Shown here in pieces: positions 29,659 to 38,702 of a stretch of DNA of 64,000 bases. The notes under the pieces are model-generated. The model had not been told where the DNA came from, ran no database searches, and saw only the letters and a list, made by a program, of their open reading frames with translations. Location: NCBI RefSeq assembly GCF_019635455.1, contig NZ_JAHBZJ010000011.1, positions 62,001-126,000 on the forward strand, in the 5' to 3' direction. The translations under genes and the position numbers were made by a program. This DNA comes from Sphingomonas sp. Lineage in GTDB: Bacteria > Pseudomonadota > Alphaproteobacteria > Sphingomonadales > Sphingomonadaceae. The stretch's first letter is position 1, and each line of letters starts with the position of its first letter.

Positions 29659-30311
29659 GCCTTCGCCTCTCTCGTCCTGCCGGTCCACCATGCCAGGGTG
29701 GCAAGCAGCCCATAGGCCAGCAGCGCGGAGAGGGGAATGGCGGGGGTCGCCGCCTCGGGCGGGGGACCGAACCAGTTGACCGCCTGAACCACGACCATCG
29801 CCAGGGTGAGGATCGCCAGGGACAGACGGCCATGGCGCCGCGGGCGCGTCCGCCCCGCGTAGAACAGAAGCGCGCCCGCGACGAGCAGCGTTTCGAGCGG
29901 CATTTCGATCGCCGGATGATCCCACAGGCCCAGACCCCAGGCAGGCGGGGACCCGGCGAGCGTCAGATCGGGGCGGTGGACCAGCAGGTCGAGCGGCCAG
30001 TGCGACACCACCACCAACGCGCCGATCGCCGCCATCCGCCAGTTCCGAACCGCCAGCCACAGCGTCGCGGCAAACAGCACCGCCCAGCCGCACGTACCCG
30101 CAAGGCTGTGGGTCCAGGGCATGTCATAGAGGTCCATGGGATTCATGGCGGTGATGCCCGGCACGATCCGCAGATGTTCGACCCCCGCCAGCATCAGGCC
30201 GAAAAAGGCGAGATCGACGAATTGGGCAGCGACGAACAGGGTGCCGAGCCGGGGGGAAGGGCGGCCGGTCGCCGCGACGGCGAGCGCTGGCGCATAATGG
30301 CCGACGAACAT
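29655..30311 (-). CDS. Multi-pass membrane protein, unknown function
   Basis: The 218-residue protein has five or six membrane helices and conserved polar motifs near them: GHYAPALAV at the start, MPWTHSLAG near residue 65 and VVSHWPLDLLVHRPDL near residue 102. The His/Asp placement resembles YdjM-type membrane hydrolases of the LexA-regulated inner membrane family, but I cannot confirm this. It is coupled to arsC. Confidence 0.65.
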   Translation of the reverse strand: MFVGHYAPALAVAATGRPSPRLGTLFVAAQFVDLAFFGLMLAGVEHLRIVPGITAMNPMDLYDMPWTHSLAGTCGWAVLFAATLWLAVRNWRMAAIGALVVVSHWPLDLLVHRPDLTLAGSPPAWGLGLWDHPAIEMPLETLLVAGALLFYAGRTRPRRHGRLSLAILTLAMVVVQAVNWFGPPPEAATPAIPLSALLAYGLLATLAWWTGRTREAKA

Positions 30312-30348
30312 CGTTGCCCCCTTGCTCCGCCGCCCCGCTGATCGATCG

Positions 30349-31710
30349 CTAGGCGTCGTCCTGCGTCGCCAGCCATTCCTCCAGCCACTTGATCGTATAT
30401 TCGCCGGCCTGGAACTCGGGAACGTCGAGCAGCGCCTGGTGCAGCGGGATCGTCGTCTTCATCCCGCCGCCCTCGATCACGAATTCCTCCAGCGCGCGGC
30501 GGAGGCGGCGGAGCGCGCCCTGACGGGTGGTGCCGAACACGATCAGCTTGGCGATCATGCTGTCATAATAAGGCGGCACCTTATAGCCCGAATACAGGCC
30601 GCTATCGACGCGCACGTTCATGCCGCCGGGGGCATGATATTGATCGACGCGACCGGGTGAGGGCGCGAAGGTGCGGGGATCCTCGGCATTGATGCGGCAT
30701 TCGATCGCATGGCCGCGGAAATGCACGTCCTCCTGCCGCAGCGTCAGCGGATGCCCTTCGGCGATGCGGATCTGTTCGCGGACCAGGTCCAGACCGGTGA
30801 TCGCCTCGGTCACCGGATGCTCGACCTGAAGCCGGGTGTTCATCTCGATGAAGTAGAATTCGCCATTTTCCCACAGGAATTCGATCGTTCCCGCGCCGCG
30901 ATAGCCCATATCGGCCATCGCCCTGGCACAGATGCCGCCGATCCGGTCGCGCTCTTCGGTCGACAGGACGGGGGAGGGGGCTTCTTCGAGCACCTTCTGA
31001 TGCCGGCGCTGGAGCGAGCAGTCGCGTTCACCCAGATGGATGGCGTTGCCGTTGCCGTCACCGAACACCTGGATTTCGATGTGGCGCGGATTGCCGAGAT
31101 ATTTTTCGAGATAGACGGTCGCGTCGCCGAACGCGGCCTTCGCCTCGCTGCCCGCCTGCTGCATCAGGCTCTCGAACTGGTCGGGGTCGGTGCAGACTTT
31201 CATGCCGCGCCCGCCGCCGCCCGATGCCGCCTTGATGATGACCGGATAGCCGATCTCTGCTGCCAGCTTCTTGGCAGCCTCGACATCGCTGATCGCGCCG
31301 TCCGATCCCGGGACGAGCGGGAGGCCGAGCGCGCCGGCGGTGCGCTTCGCCTCCACCTTGTCGCCCATCACCCGGATATGTTCGGGCTTCGGACCGACGA
31401 AAATGAGGTTATGCAGCTCGACGATTTCGGCGAACTTCGCGTTTTCGCTGAGGAAGCCGTAGCCGGGATGGATCGCATCCGCGCCGCTGATCTCGGCGGC
31501 GGAGATGATGTTCGGGATGTTGAGATAGCTGTCGGCGGCGGCGGGCGGACCGATACAGATCGCCTCATCGGCCAGCCGTACATGCATGGCGTCGGCATCG
31601 GCCGTCGAATGGACCGCGACGGTCTTGATCCCCATCTCGTGACAGGCGCGATGGATGCGCAGCGCGATCTCACCGCGATTGGCGATCAGGAGCTTCTTGA
31701 TCTCGGCCAA
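30349..31710 (-). CDS. accC: Acetyl-CoA carboxylase, biotin carboxylase subunit
   Basis: AccC carboxylates the biotin of AccB using ATP and bicarbonate, the first step of fatty acid synthesis. The 453-residue protein starts [15 protein letters not shown], has the Gly-rich ATP loop [13 protein letters not shown] near residue 160 and the [13 protein letters not shown] active site near residue 288. It is 6 bases after accB, in the conserved aroQ-accB-accC order. Confidence 0.97.
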   Translation of the reverse strand: MAEIKKLLIANRGEIALRIHRACHEMGIKTVAVHSTADADAMHVRLADEAICIGPPAAADSYLNIPNIISAAEISGADAIHPGYGFLSENAKFAEIVELHNLIFVGPKPEHIRVMGDKVEAKRTAGALGLPLVPGSDGAISDVEAAKKLAAEIGYPVIIKAASGGGGRGMKVCTDPDQFESLMQQAGSEAKAAFGDATVYLEKYLGNPRHIEIQVFGDGNGNAIHLGERDCSLQRRHQKVLEEAPSPVLSTEERDRIGGICARAMADMGYRGAGTIEFLWENGEFYFIEMNTRLQVEHPVTEAITGLDLVREQIRIAEGHPLTLRQEDVHFRGHAIECRINAEDPRTFAPSPGRVDQYHAPGGMNVRVDSGLYSGYKVPPYYDSMIAKLIVFGTTRQGALRRLRRALEEFVIEGGGMKTTIPLHQALLDVPEFQAGEYTIKWLEEWLATQDDA

Positions 31711-31716
31711 GGCGTG

Positions 31717-32202
31717 TTACTCGACCACGATCAACGGCTGGTCGAACTCGACCGGCTGGCCGTTCTCGACCAGGATCGCCTTGATCGTGCCGCCGTGCGG
31801 CGCCGCGATCGGGTTCATCACCTTCATCGCCTCGACGATCAGCAGCGTATCGCCCGCCTTCACCTGCTGGCCGACGGCGGAGAAGGGCTTCGCACCCGGC
31901 TCGGCGGCGAGATAGGCGGTGCCGACCATCGGCGACTTCACCGCATTTTCGTGGCTCGGCGTGATCGACGCGGGGTCCGACGGCATCGCTGCCGGAGCGG
32001 CGGCAGGCGCGGGTGCAGCCATGGCCGGCGGCGCGGCATAGGCGACCGGCGCGGGCGCGGCGCTGACCTTGCGCGCGACGCGGACCTTGCGGTCGCCATC
32101 CTCGACCTCGATCTCGGTGAGGTTGGTGTCGTCAAGCACCGTGGCGAGCTGGCGAACCAGCTCGATGTCCACATGCATGCCCTTCTTATGTTCTTCGCTC
32201 AT
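31717..32202 (-). CDS. accB: Acetyl-CoA carboxylase biotin carboxyl carrier protein
   Basis: The 161-residue protein has a short N-terminal dimer segment, an Ala/Pro-rich mobile linker (about residues 45-80) and a C-terminal biotinyl domain with the acceptor lysine in EAMKVMNP. Just before it, the [11 protein letters not shown] thumb region is present. It sits between aroQ and accC on one transcript. Confidence 0.96.
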   Translation of the reverse strand: MSEEHKKGMHVDIELVRQLATVLDDTNLTEIEVEDGDRKVRVARKVSAAPAPVAYAAPPAMAAPAPAAAPAAMPSDPASITPSHENAVKSPMVGTAYLAAEPGAKPFSAVGQQVKAGDTLLIVEAMKVMNPIAAPHGGTIKAILVENGQPVEFDQPLIVVE

Positions 32203-32267
32203 GCGACCTCGAATAATCTGGCTGCGCGCCCGTAACGGGGCGGACGCGCCGGAAAACGCGCCCTGTG

Positions 32268-32702
32268 TCAGAGTCGCGCCGCTGCTTCAAGCGCAAGCAG
32301 GTAAGAAAGCGCGCCGAACCCAGCGATGGTTCCTTTAGCCGCCTGCCCGACATAGCTCAAATGCCGGAATTCCTCCCGCGCGTGCGGGTTGGACAGATGT
32401 ACCTCGATCACCGGCGTCCGGATCGAGCGGATACAGTCGTACAGCGCCACGCTGGTGTGGGTGAACGCGCCGGCGTTGAGCAGCACCGCCTTTGCCCCGC
32501 GCGCCTGGGCCTCGTGCATCCAATCGACCAGATGCCCCTCGTGATTGGACTGGCGCATATCGATCGTCAGATCGAGTTCGCGCGCCCGGTCCTCAAGCTG
32601 TCCGGCAATGTCGTCCAGCGTATCGGACCCGTAAATCTCCGGCTCGCGCGTGCCGAGCAGGTTCAGGTTGGGGCCGTTCAGCACATAGATCGTATCGGTC
32701 AA
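32268..32702 (-). CDS. aroQ: Type II 3-dehydroquinate dehydratase
   Basis: This shikimate-pathway enzyme dehydrates 3-dehydroquinate. The 144-residue protein has [21 protein letters not shown] at the start (catalytic Tyr), [14 protein letters not shown] near residue 75 and [16 protein letters not shown] near residue 100. It heads the aroQ-accB-accC operon, with 65 bases to accB, and is divergent from thiSG. Confidence 0.96.
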   Translation of the reverse strand: MTDTIYVLNGPNLNLLGTREPEIYGSDTLDDIAGQLEDRARELDLTIDMRQSNHEGHLVDWMHEAQARGAKAVLLNAGAFTHTSVALYDCIRSIRTPVIEVHLSNPHAREEFRHLSYVGQAAKGTIAGFGALSYLLALEAAARL

Positions 32703-32764
32703 GGCGAACTCCGTTTGAGCGTTGCGCCGTAATCCCTATATCGCGGCCGAGCGAAAGGACCAGC

Positions 32765-33775
32765 ATGCAGACTCATCCCGACGGCACCGTTTCCATCATC
32801 GTGAATGGCGAGCATCGCCGGGTCGCCGGTGGAATAACCCTCGCCGATCTTGCGCGTGAACTGGGTCTGGTGCCGGAAAAGGTCGCGGTCGAGCGCAATC
32901 TGGAGGTCGTGCCGCGCTCGACGCTGGCCGATGTGCGGATCGAGGACGGCGACGAGATCGAGATCGTGCATTTCGTCGGCGGCGGGGATCATGCCGGGGC
33001 GGTCACCGACGACAGCTGGAGCGTCGCGGGCAGGACGTTCCGCTCGCGCCTGATCGTCGGCACCGGCAAGTACAAGGATTTCGAGCAGAACGCCGCCGCG
33101 GTCGAGGCGTCGGGCGCGGAAATCGTCACCGTGGCGGTACGGCGGGTGAATGTCAGCGATCCGAACGCGCCGATGCTGACCGACTATATCGACCCGAAGA
33201 AGATCACCTACCTGCCCAATACCGCCGGATGCTTCGACGCGGAGAGCGCGATCCGCACGCTGCGGCTGGCACGCGAGGCCGGGGGGTGGGATCTGGTCAA
33301 GCTGGAGGTGCTGGGCGAGGCGAAGACGCTGTACCCCGACATGGTCGAAACGCTGCGCGCGACCGAGGTTCTGGCCAAAGAGGGCTTCAAGCCGATGGTT
33401 TACTGCGTGGACGATCCGATCGCCGCCCGGCGGCTGGAGGATGCAGGTGCCGTCGCGATCATGCCGCTGGGCGCGCCGATCGGCTCTGGCCTCGGCATCC
33501 AGAATCTGGTGACGATCCGCCTGATCGTCGAGGGTGCGAAGGTGCCGGTGCTGGTCGATGCCGGCGTCGGAACCGCTTCCGATGCGGCGGTCGCGATGGA
33601 GCTTGGCTGTGACGGCGTGCTGATGAACACCGCCATTGCCGAGGCGAAGGACCCGGTGGCGATGGCGCGGGCGATGCGCCTGGCGGTGGAGGCGGGGCGC
33701 CTCGCCTATCTCGCCGGCCGCATGGGCAAGCGCCGCTACGCCGATCCGTCCAGCCCGCTGGCCGGCCTCATCTGA
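32765..33775 (+). CDS. thiG: ThiS-ThiG fusion: sulfur carrier plus thiazole synthase
   Basis: The 336-residue protein joins a ThiS ubiquitin-like domain (residues 8-74) to thiazole synthase ThiG (about residues 80-336). ThiS normally ends in Gly-Gly, which is activated as a thiocarboxylate. Here Gly72-Gly73-Gly74 is internal and continues into ThiG. ThiG shows [16 protein letters not shown] and the Schiff-base lysine in DLVKLEVLG (Lys179). The open frame extends upstream, but the ATG at 32765 begins ThiS. No other thiamine gene and no TPP riboswitch is visible nearby. Confidence 0.92.
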   Translation: MQTHPDGTVSIIVNGEHRRVAGGITLADLARELGLVPEKVAVERNLEVVPRSTLADVRIEDGDEIEIVHFVGGGDHAGAVTDDSWSVAGRTFRSRLIVGTGKYKDFEQNAAAVEASGAEIVTVAVRRVNVSDPNAPMLTDYIDPKKITYLPNTAGCFDAESAIRTLRLAREAGGWDLVKLEVLGEAKTLYPDMVETLRATEVLAKEGFKPMVYCVDDPIAARRLEDAGAVAIMPLGAPIGSGLGIQNLVTIRLIVEGAKVPVLVDAGVGTASDAAVAMELGCDGVLMNTAIAEAKDPVAMARAMRLAVEAGRLAYLAGRMGKRRYADPSSPLAGLI

Positions 33776-33778
33776 CCG

Positions 33779-34375
33779 TCAGACGCGCCCGACCAGCCAG
33801 ACGCTGGTTCCCCCGCATGTCGTGTCCTCCGCGACATGGGCGAGTTCGGCGAGTCCGCATTGCGCGAACAGCGCGCGACAGGTTGCGGGCGTCAGGTCGG
33901 CGTGAAAAATGTCTTCGTCCGCTGCCGGTTCGAGCTGGTGGATCAGCCCCCTGCCGGTGTTGAACAGCGCGACGCCGCCGCGCCGCAGCCACTGCGCCAT
34001 GCGGATGACGAGTTGTCGCTGCGTCTCCTCGCGCAGATGCGACAGGCTGTCCCAGGCGACGATCCCGTCATAGCTGCCCGGTTCCGCGGCCAGGGTTCCG
34101 ATGTCGGCCTCCATCCACGTTTGTCTTGGAAAGCGGGTGCGGGCGAGCTGGATCATGGCGGGGGCGATATCGACACCGGTCAGGCGGTAGCCCCGATCGA
34201 TGAGGTAGCGCGCCACCGGCTCGCCACCTCCGCAGCCCAGATCGAGCAAATGTCCGCCCCGGGGGATCGATCGCATGAACCGGTCAAACCAGGCGCGCTC
34301 CGGAAAATCGCGCCGGCGCGCCGCGTCGAATGCGGGCGCATATCGATGGTAGAGATCGCCTATCCGACCGGGCAT
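33779..34375 (-). CDS. Class I SAM-dependent methyltransferase
   Basis: The 198-residue protein has the nucleotide-binding motif LLDLGCGGGEPVARYLIDRG near residue 40, an acidic residue in TGVDIAPAM near residue 65, and the later YDGIVAWDSLSHL motif. The substrate is unknown. It is convergent with thiSG, with 3 bases between the stops. Confidence 0.85.
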   Translation of the reverse strand: MPGRIGDLYHRYAPAFDAARRRDFPERAWFDRFMRSIPRGGHLLDLGCGGGEPVARYLIDRGYRLTGVDIAPAMIQLARTRFPRQTWMEADIGTLAAEPGSYDGIVAWDSLSHLREETQRQLVIRMAQWLRRGGVALFNTGRGLIHQLEPAADEDIFHADLTPATCRALFAQCGLAELAHVAEDTTCGGTSVWLVGRV

Positions 34376-34408
34376 GCGGTTCGGCGCCTAAATCGCGCGC
34401 GATGGCTC

Positions 34409-34433
34409 GGAACTCCCGGACCTATCATCGGTT
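34409..34433 (+). promoter_or_regulatory. Candidate EcfG general-stress promoter of csbD
   Basis: GGAAC (34409-34413), 16 bases, then GGTT (34430-34433) resembles the alphaproteobacterial EcfG promoter GGAAC-N16/17-CGTT with one -10 mismatch. It lies 34 bases before the csbD start. CsbD-type genes are common members of the EcfG regulon. Confidence 0.5.
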
Positions 34434-34466
34434 TAACTTTCAAACGCCAATCCGAAGGAGCACATC

Positions 34467-34637
34467 ATGGGTGAACTGGTCGACAAGGTCAAAGGCAACG
34501 TCAACGAAGCCATCGGCAAGGTCAAGCAGCAGAGCGACGATGCCGAAACGCGCGCGGAAGGCGAGCGTCAGGAAGCCAAGGGCAAGGTCCAGCAGCTGGG
34601 CGGCAAGATCAAGGGCGCGCTTGGCGACGACATCTGA
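34467..34637 (+). CDS. csbD: CsbD-family stress protein
   Basis: The 56-residue, highly charged, Lys/Glu/Gln-rich protein has the CsbD pattern (LVDKVKGNVNEAIGKVKQ, then EGERQEAKGKVQQ). It has no Cys or Trp. A good ribosome site (GAAGGAG) precedes the ATG. It is monocistronic, with a stress-type promoter before it and a perfect terminator after it. The molecular function of the family is unknown. Confidence 0.9.
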   Translation: MGELVDKVKGNVNEAIGKVKQQSDDAETRAEGERQEAKGKVQQLGGKIKGALGDDI

Positions 34638-34667
34638 CCGCCTCCCTCATTCTCTCTAGCCACTATT

Positions 34668-34699
34668 CGGGCCGTTTTCTGCGGGAAACGGCCCGTTTT
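34668..34699 (+). terminator. Intrinsic terminator after csbD
   Basis: A perfect 10-base-pair stem (34668-34677 with 34686-34695) encloses an 8-base loop and is followed by TTTT. Confidence 0.88.
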
Positions 34700-34802
34700 C
34701 GTAGGCGAGCCGAGTCGACTCGCGGATCGAGGCGAGTCATTGTCGCGGCTCGGGCCGGGATGATTCGCCGGCGCAGTCAGCCAGCCGGGGGGCTCGACGC
34801 CG

Positions 34803-35120
34803 ATGAATGCAATGACGGACCAGCCTGTTCTTCCCTTTGCGCGCGATGACTGGCGCGTCGAACCGCGTGGCAGTATCGGCCACGTGCTCGCCGATGCGCG
34901 TCGTCGCCGGGACATGTCGATCGAGCAGGTCGCGGCGCAGACGCGGGTTCCGGTCCGCTATCTCCACGCGATCGAGGACGAACGGTTCGACGTGATCCCC
35001 GGCCTTATCTACCTCAAGGGCTTCGTGAAGGCGTTTGCCCGCGCGGTCGGACTGTGCGAGCGCTGGGCGGTCCAGGCGATCGTCGCGGCGATGGGCGAGA
35101 GGCAGCGCGCCGCCATCTGA
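34803..35120 (+). CDS. RodZ-like helix-turn-helix protein without membrane or C-terminal domain
   Basis: The 105-residue protein holds an HTH_25 domain (IGHVLADARRRRDMSIEQVAAQTRVPVRYLHAIEDERFDVIPG, then YLKGFVKAFARAVGL), the same as the cytoplasmic part of the cell-shape protein RodZ. RodZ normally continues with a membrane helix and a periplasmic domain; here the gene stops at residue 105. It may be a stand-alone regulator or a truncated paralogue. It is convergent with the ThDP enzyme gene. Confidence 0.75.
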   Translation: MNAMTDQPVLPFARDDWRVEPRGSIGHVLADARRRRDMSIEQVAAQTRVPVRYLHAIEDERFDVIPGLIYLKGFVKAFARAVGLCERWAVQAIVAAMGERQRAAI

Positions 35121-35132
35121 CCCGGCGCCTGA

Positions 35133-36788
35133 CTAACGATTGCGGATCGCGTTGATCGTCGTTCCGGCGGTAATGAACTCCACATCGGTCTTCAGGTGGA
35201 GCAGGCGGACCCCGCGGTGTTCCAGCGCGCGATCGAGCGCCGGGCCGAAGTCCTCGCTCGCCTCGACGGTTTCGGACCAGCAGCCATAGGCGCGGGCGAG
35301 CGCGGCGAAATCGGGATTTTTCAGCGTGGTGCCGGACAATCGGGTGGGAAATTCACGCTCCTGGTGCATCCGGATCGTGCCATAGGCGCCATTGTCGATC
35401 ACGAGCACCAGCATCTGGGCGTCGTGCTGAACCGCAGTCGCAAGTTCCTGCCCGTTCATCATGAAGTCGCCGTCGCCCGCCAGCGCGATCGCCAGCCGGT
35501 CGGGCGCGCGCAAGGCCGCGGCCACGGCGGCGGGGACGCCATAGCCCATCGCCCCGGCGGTGGGCGCAAGCTGCGACGGCTGTTCGCCATAGTGCCAATA
35601 TCGGTGCCACCAGCCCGAAAAATTTCCCGCGCCGTTGCAGATGATCGCATCGTCCGGCGCGATCCGCTCCCGCATCGCCGCGACGCACAGGCCCAGGTCG
35701 AGCTTCACGCCCGCGCGTGGGCGGGGCGTCGACCAGTCGCGCCATTCGGCGTTCGCGTTTCGCCCGTCCTCGCGCGGCGGTCCGGGAGGCGCGGCGCGGG
35801 TCAGCATGTCCGCAAAGTCATAGACGTCGGCCACGACCGGGATATCGACGCGATAGACGCGGTTCATCTCGCCCGGGTCCGGATGGACATGGATGAGCGT
35901 CTGGCCGGGATGATCGGGCGTGACGAGCGTATATCCGTCAGTCGTCGCCTCGCCCAGCCGGGCGCCGACCACCAGCAGCAGATCCGCCGCCTTGATCCGC
36001 TCGACCAGCTTAGGATTGGGGCCATAGCCAAGATTGCCCGCCCAGACCGGCGAGTTGTTCGGCACCGCATCCTGCCGTCGAAACGCCGCCGCGACCGGGA
36101 TGCCCCAGCGGCGGGCGAACACGTCGAACGCGATTCCGGTCGCGCGATCCCATCCCGCGCCGCCGACGATCGCCACCGGCCGCTCGGCCTGATGGACCTG
36201 GTCGAGCATCAGGGTGAAATCGTCCGGATCGAGCGCGGCATAGTTGCTGGCCAATGCGGGTCGGTCCACCGCCTCGACCTGGTCCAGCAACATGTCTTCC
36301 GGCAATGCGATGACCACCGGACCTGGGCGACCCGTCGTCGCGACATTCCACGCCCGCGCGACATATTCGGGAATGCGACGCGCATCCTCGATCCGGGTCG
36401 CCCATTTTGCGAGCGGCGCGAACATCGCGGGGAAATCGACCTCCTGAAACCCTTCACGGTCGCGCATCGCGCGATCGACATCGCCGATGAACAGCAGCAT
36501 CGGCTGGGAATCCTGCATCGCCACATGGACGCCGATGCTGGCATTCGTCGCGCCCGGGCCGCGCGTGACGAAGCACACGCCCGGCCGGCCGGTCATCGCC
36601 GCGTCGGCGCAGGCCATGAACGCCGCGCCACCTTCCTGCCGACAGGTGACCAGATCGACCTGCGGCGTGTCGTGCAGGGCGTCCAGGACCGCGAGAAAGC
36701 TCTCGCCGGGAACATGGAAAATGCGATCGCATCCCTGCGCGATCAGATTATCGACCAGGACCCGGCCGCCATTGCGTTGCGTCGTCAT
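35133..36788 (-). CDS. Thiamine-diphosphate-dependent enzyme, acetolactate-synthase-like
   Basis: The 551-residue protein has the three-domain layout of the acetolactate synthase/benzoylformate decarboxylase superfamily. Catalytic Glu is in TCRQEGGAAFMA near residue 50, and the ThDP motif GDGDFMMNGQELATA is near residue 440. The regulatory small subunit expected for biosynthetic acetolactate synthase is not adjacent, and the FAD-site signature is not obvious, so the substrate is open. The ATG at 36788 gives MTTQRNGGRVLVDNL, which fits the family start. Confidence 0.85.
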   Translation of the reverse strand: MTTQRNGGRVLVDNLIAQGCDRIFHVPGESFLAVLDALHDTPQVDLVTCRQEGGAAFMACADAAMTGRPGVCFVTRGPGATNASIGVHVAMQDSQPMLLFIGDVDRAMRDREGFQEVDFPAMFAPLAKWATRIEDARRIPEYVARAWNVATTGRPGPVVIALPEDMLLDQVEAVDRPALASNYAALDPDDFTLMLDQVHQAERPVAIVGGAGWDRATGIAFDVFARRWGIPVAAAFRRQDAVPNNSPVWAGNLGYGPNPKLVERIKAADLLLVVGARLGEATTDGYTLVTPDHPGQTLIHVHPDPGEMNRVYRVDIPVVADVYDFADMLTRAAPPGPPREDGRNANAEWRDWSTPRPRAGVKLDLGLCVAAMRERIAPDDAIICNGAGNFSGWWHRYWHYGEQPSQLAPTAGAMGYGVPAAVAAALRAPDRLAIALAGDGDFMMNGQELATAVQHDAQMLVLVIDNGAYGTIRMHQEREFPTRLSGTTLKNPDFAALARAYGCWSETVEASEDFGPALDRALEHRGVRLLHLKTDVEFITAGTTINAIRNR

Positions 36789-36861
36789 CTCATCCGTGTA
36801 GCGTGTACGGCCGGAAAAGGGAGAGGGTGATGTCCGCCGTGCATTCTGGTCGATCCCCGTC

Positions 36862-37281
36862 GTGACGCGCACCGCCACCTGTCGTTGCGGCGCGGTGGCC
36901 GCCGCCTGTTCGGGCGATCCGATCCGGGTGTCGGTCTGTCACTGTCATGACTGCCAGCGCCGATCGGGGAGCGCGTTTGCCGCGCAGGTGCGGTTCCCGG
37001 CGTCCCAGGTCGCGATCACGGGCGCGCTTTCGACCTACAGCGTCGTCGGCGACAGCGGGGACTGTGCGACGTTCCGATTCTGTCCGGTCTGCGGCGGGAC
37101 CATCGCCTATGCGGTGCGGAGCATGCCCGATATCGTCGCGATCCCGCTGGGCGCCTTTGCCGATCGCGATGCCTTTCCGCCGCCCGAATATTCGGTGTAC
37201 GAAAACCGGAAACATCACTGGGTCAGCGTCGATGCGCCGTGCCTGGATCCGGACGACGATCCGGAGGATCAGACGCCGTAG
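36862..37281 (+). CDS. GFA-family zinc protein (formaldehyde-activating-enzyme-like)
   Basis: The 139-residue protein has the CxC and CxxC zinc motifs of the GFA family: CRCGAV near residue 8, CHCHDCQRRSGSAF near residue 26 and FCPVCGGTIAY near residue 73. Most family members are of unknown function rather than true glutathione-formaldehyde condensing enzymes. It has a GTG start at 36862. Its end overlaps the convergent M17 peptidase gene by 13 bases. Confidence 0.85.
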   Translation: MTRTATCRCGAVAAACSGDPIRVSVCHCHDCQRRSGSAFAAQVRFPASQVAITGALSTYSVVGDSGDCATFRFCPVCGGTIAYAVRSMPDIVAIPLGAFADRDAFPPPEYSVYENRKHHWVSVDAPCLDPDDDPEDQTP

Positions 37282-38657
37282 CGCGTTTTCAGCATCGCCC
37301 ATGTGGCGCGCAGGCTCATCGCGTCGCCGCCCTTGGGCCTGCCGGGCTTTGCCGCCGGGCGCCATGCGAACAGGTCGAAATGCGCCCAGGCGATCCCCTT
37401 TGGGACGAAGCGGCGCAGGAACAGCGCGGCGGTGATCGGGCCGGCAAAGGGGCCATCGGCCGCATTGACCAGATCCGCGATGTCCGATTTCAGCATCTCG
37501 TCATAGCCGTCCCACAGCGGCAGCCGCCACAGCGGGTCCTTTTGCGCGATGCCGGCGTCGAGCAGGTCGTCGGCCAACCGGTCGTCATTGGCGAACAACG
37601 CCGGCAGTTCCGGCCCCAGCGCGACCCGCGCCGCACCGGTCAGCGTCGCGAAGTCGAGGATCATGTCGGGCTTGCCCTCCACCGCCTTCGTCAGCGCGTC
37701 GCCCAGGATCAGGCGACCCTCCGCATCGGTATTCGTGTTCTCGACCGTCAGCCCCTTGCGGGTCATGAGGACGTCGCCGGGGCGAAACGCATTGCCCGCC
37801 ACCGCATTCTCGACCGCCGGCACCAGCAGGTGCAGCCGCACCGGCAGGCGTTGCGCCATCACCACGCCGGCGAGCGCCAGCGCATGCGCCGCGCCGCCCA
37901 TATCCTTCTTCATCAGCCGCATGCCGGCGCCGGGCTTGATATCCAGCCCGCCGGTATCGAAACACACGCCCTTGCCGACGATGGCGAGGCGGGGGTGCGC
38001 GGGATCCCCCCATTCAAGCTCGATCAGCCGCGGCTCCCGGCCGCGCGCGGCGGCCATGCCGACGGCGTGGATCATCGGATAGCCCTGTTCGAGCGGATCG
38101 CCGCGGGTGACGGTCAGCGTGGCGTCATGCGCCTTGGCGAGCGACGCGGCCTCCGCCTCCAGATCCGCCGGCCCCATGTCGGAGGCGGGCGTGTTCACCA
38201 GGTCGCGCACCCTGAACGTCGCGGCGGCGAGGCGAAGCGTCTCGTCGATGCGCCCCGGTTCGCCGGTCAGCAGGACGCGCGGCCCCTCCGCCTTCTCATC
38301 CTTGCGATAGCGGTCGAAGCGGTACTGGCCGAGTACCCAGCCGAGCATTGCCGCGCCCGGTTCTCCATTGGCCAGGCGATAGGTCCCCGCCGGCAATTGT
38401 TCGCCCAGCGACGCGATCCGAAAGGGCGACGCTTCGCCTTCGTCGCAGACCAGCAGCATCGACCAGTCGTCCGCGCCATCGCCCGGCAGGACGGCGCGAT
38501 TGCCGGCCTTTCCGGTCACCTTGGCCGCCGCGACCGCGGTGCGGACGCGCGGTGGCTGGGCGTTCAGCCACGTGGTCCAGTCATCGGGGTGGACGACATG
38601 GATCGGACGGGCGGGCTGGCCGCGATCGGGCTGGAGCAGCGGGGAGAGGTCGGTCAT
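37269..38657 (-). CDS. M17 leucyl aminopeptidase family protein
   Basis: The 462-residue protein has the two-metal active site of M17 peptidases: VGKGVCFDTGGLDIKPGAGM near residue 235 and NTNTDAEGRLILGDAL near residue 313. It should release N-terminal residues from peptides in the cytoplasm. It is similar in size to PepB/PepA. The 3-prime end overlaps the GFA gene on the other strand. Confidence 0.92.
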   Translation of the reverse strand: MTDLSPLLQPDRGQPARPIHVVHPDDWTTWLNAQPPRVRTAVAAAKVTGKAGNRAVLPGDGADDWSMLLVCDEGEASPFRIASLGEQLPAGTYRLANGEPGAAMLGWVLGQYRFDRYRKDEKAEGPRVLLTGEPGRIDETLRLAAATFRVRDLVNTPASDMGPADLEAEAASLAKAHDATLTVTRGDPLEQGYPMIHAVGMAAARGREPRLIELEWGDPAHPRLAIVGKGVCFDTGGLDIKPGAGMRLMKKDMGGAAHALALAGVVMAQRLPVRLHLLVPAVENAVAGNAFRPGDVLMTRKGLTVENTNTDAEGRLILGDALTKAVEGKPDMILDFATLTGAARVALGPELPALFANDDRLADDLLDAGIAQKDPLWRLPLWDGYDEMLKSDIADLVNAADGPFAGPITAALFLRRFVPKGIAWAHFDLFAWRPAAKPGRPKGGDAMSLRATWAMLKTRYGV

Positions 38658-38702
38658 CGCGGCGGATGTAGCGAGCCGGAGCGCCCACCGCTAGTTCAGA
38701 CC

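Noticed and set aside
30709..32235. Plus-strand frame over accC and accB
   Set aside because: AccB and AccC motifs on the minus strand are complete and the plus product has no recognisable features.
32703..32764. TPP riboswitch before thiSG
   Set aside because: The gap is only 62 bases and shows no conserved TPP-aptamer (CTGAGA) element.
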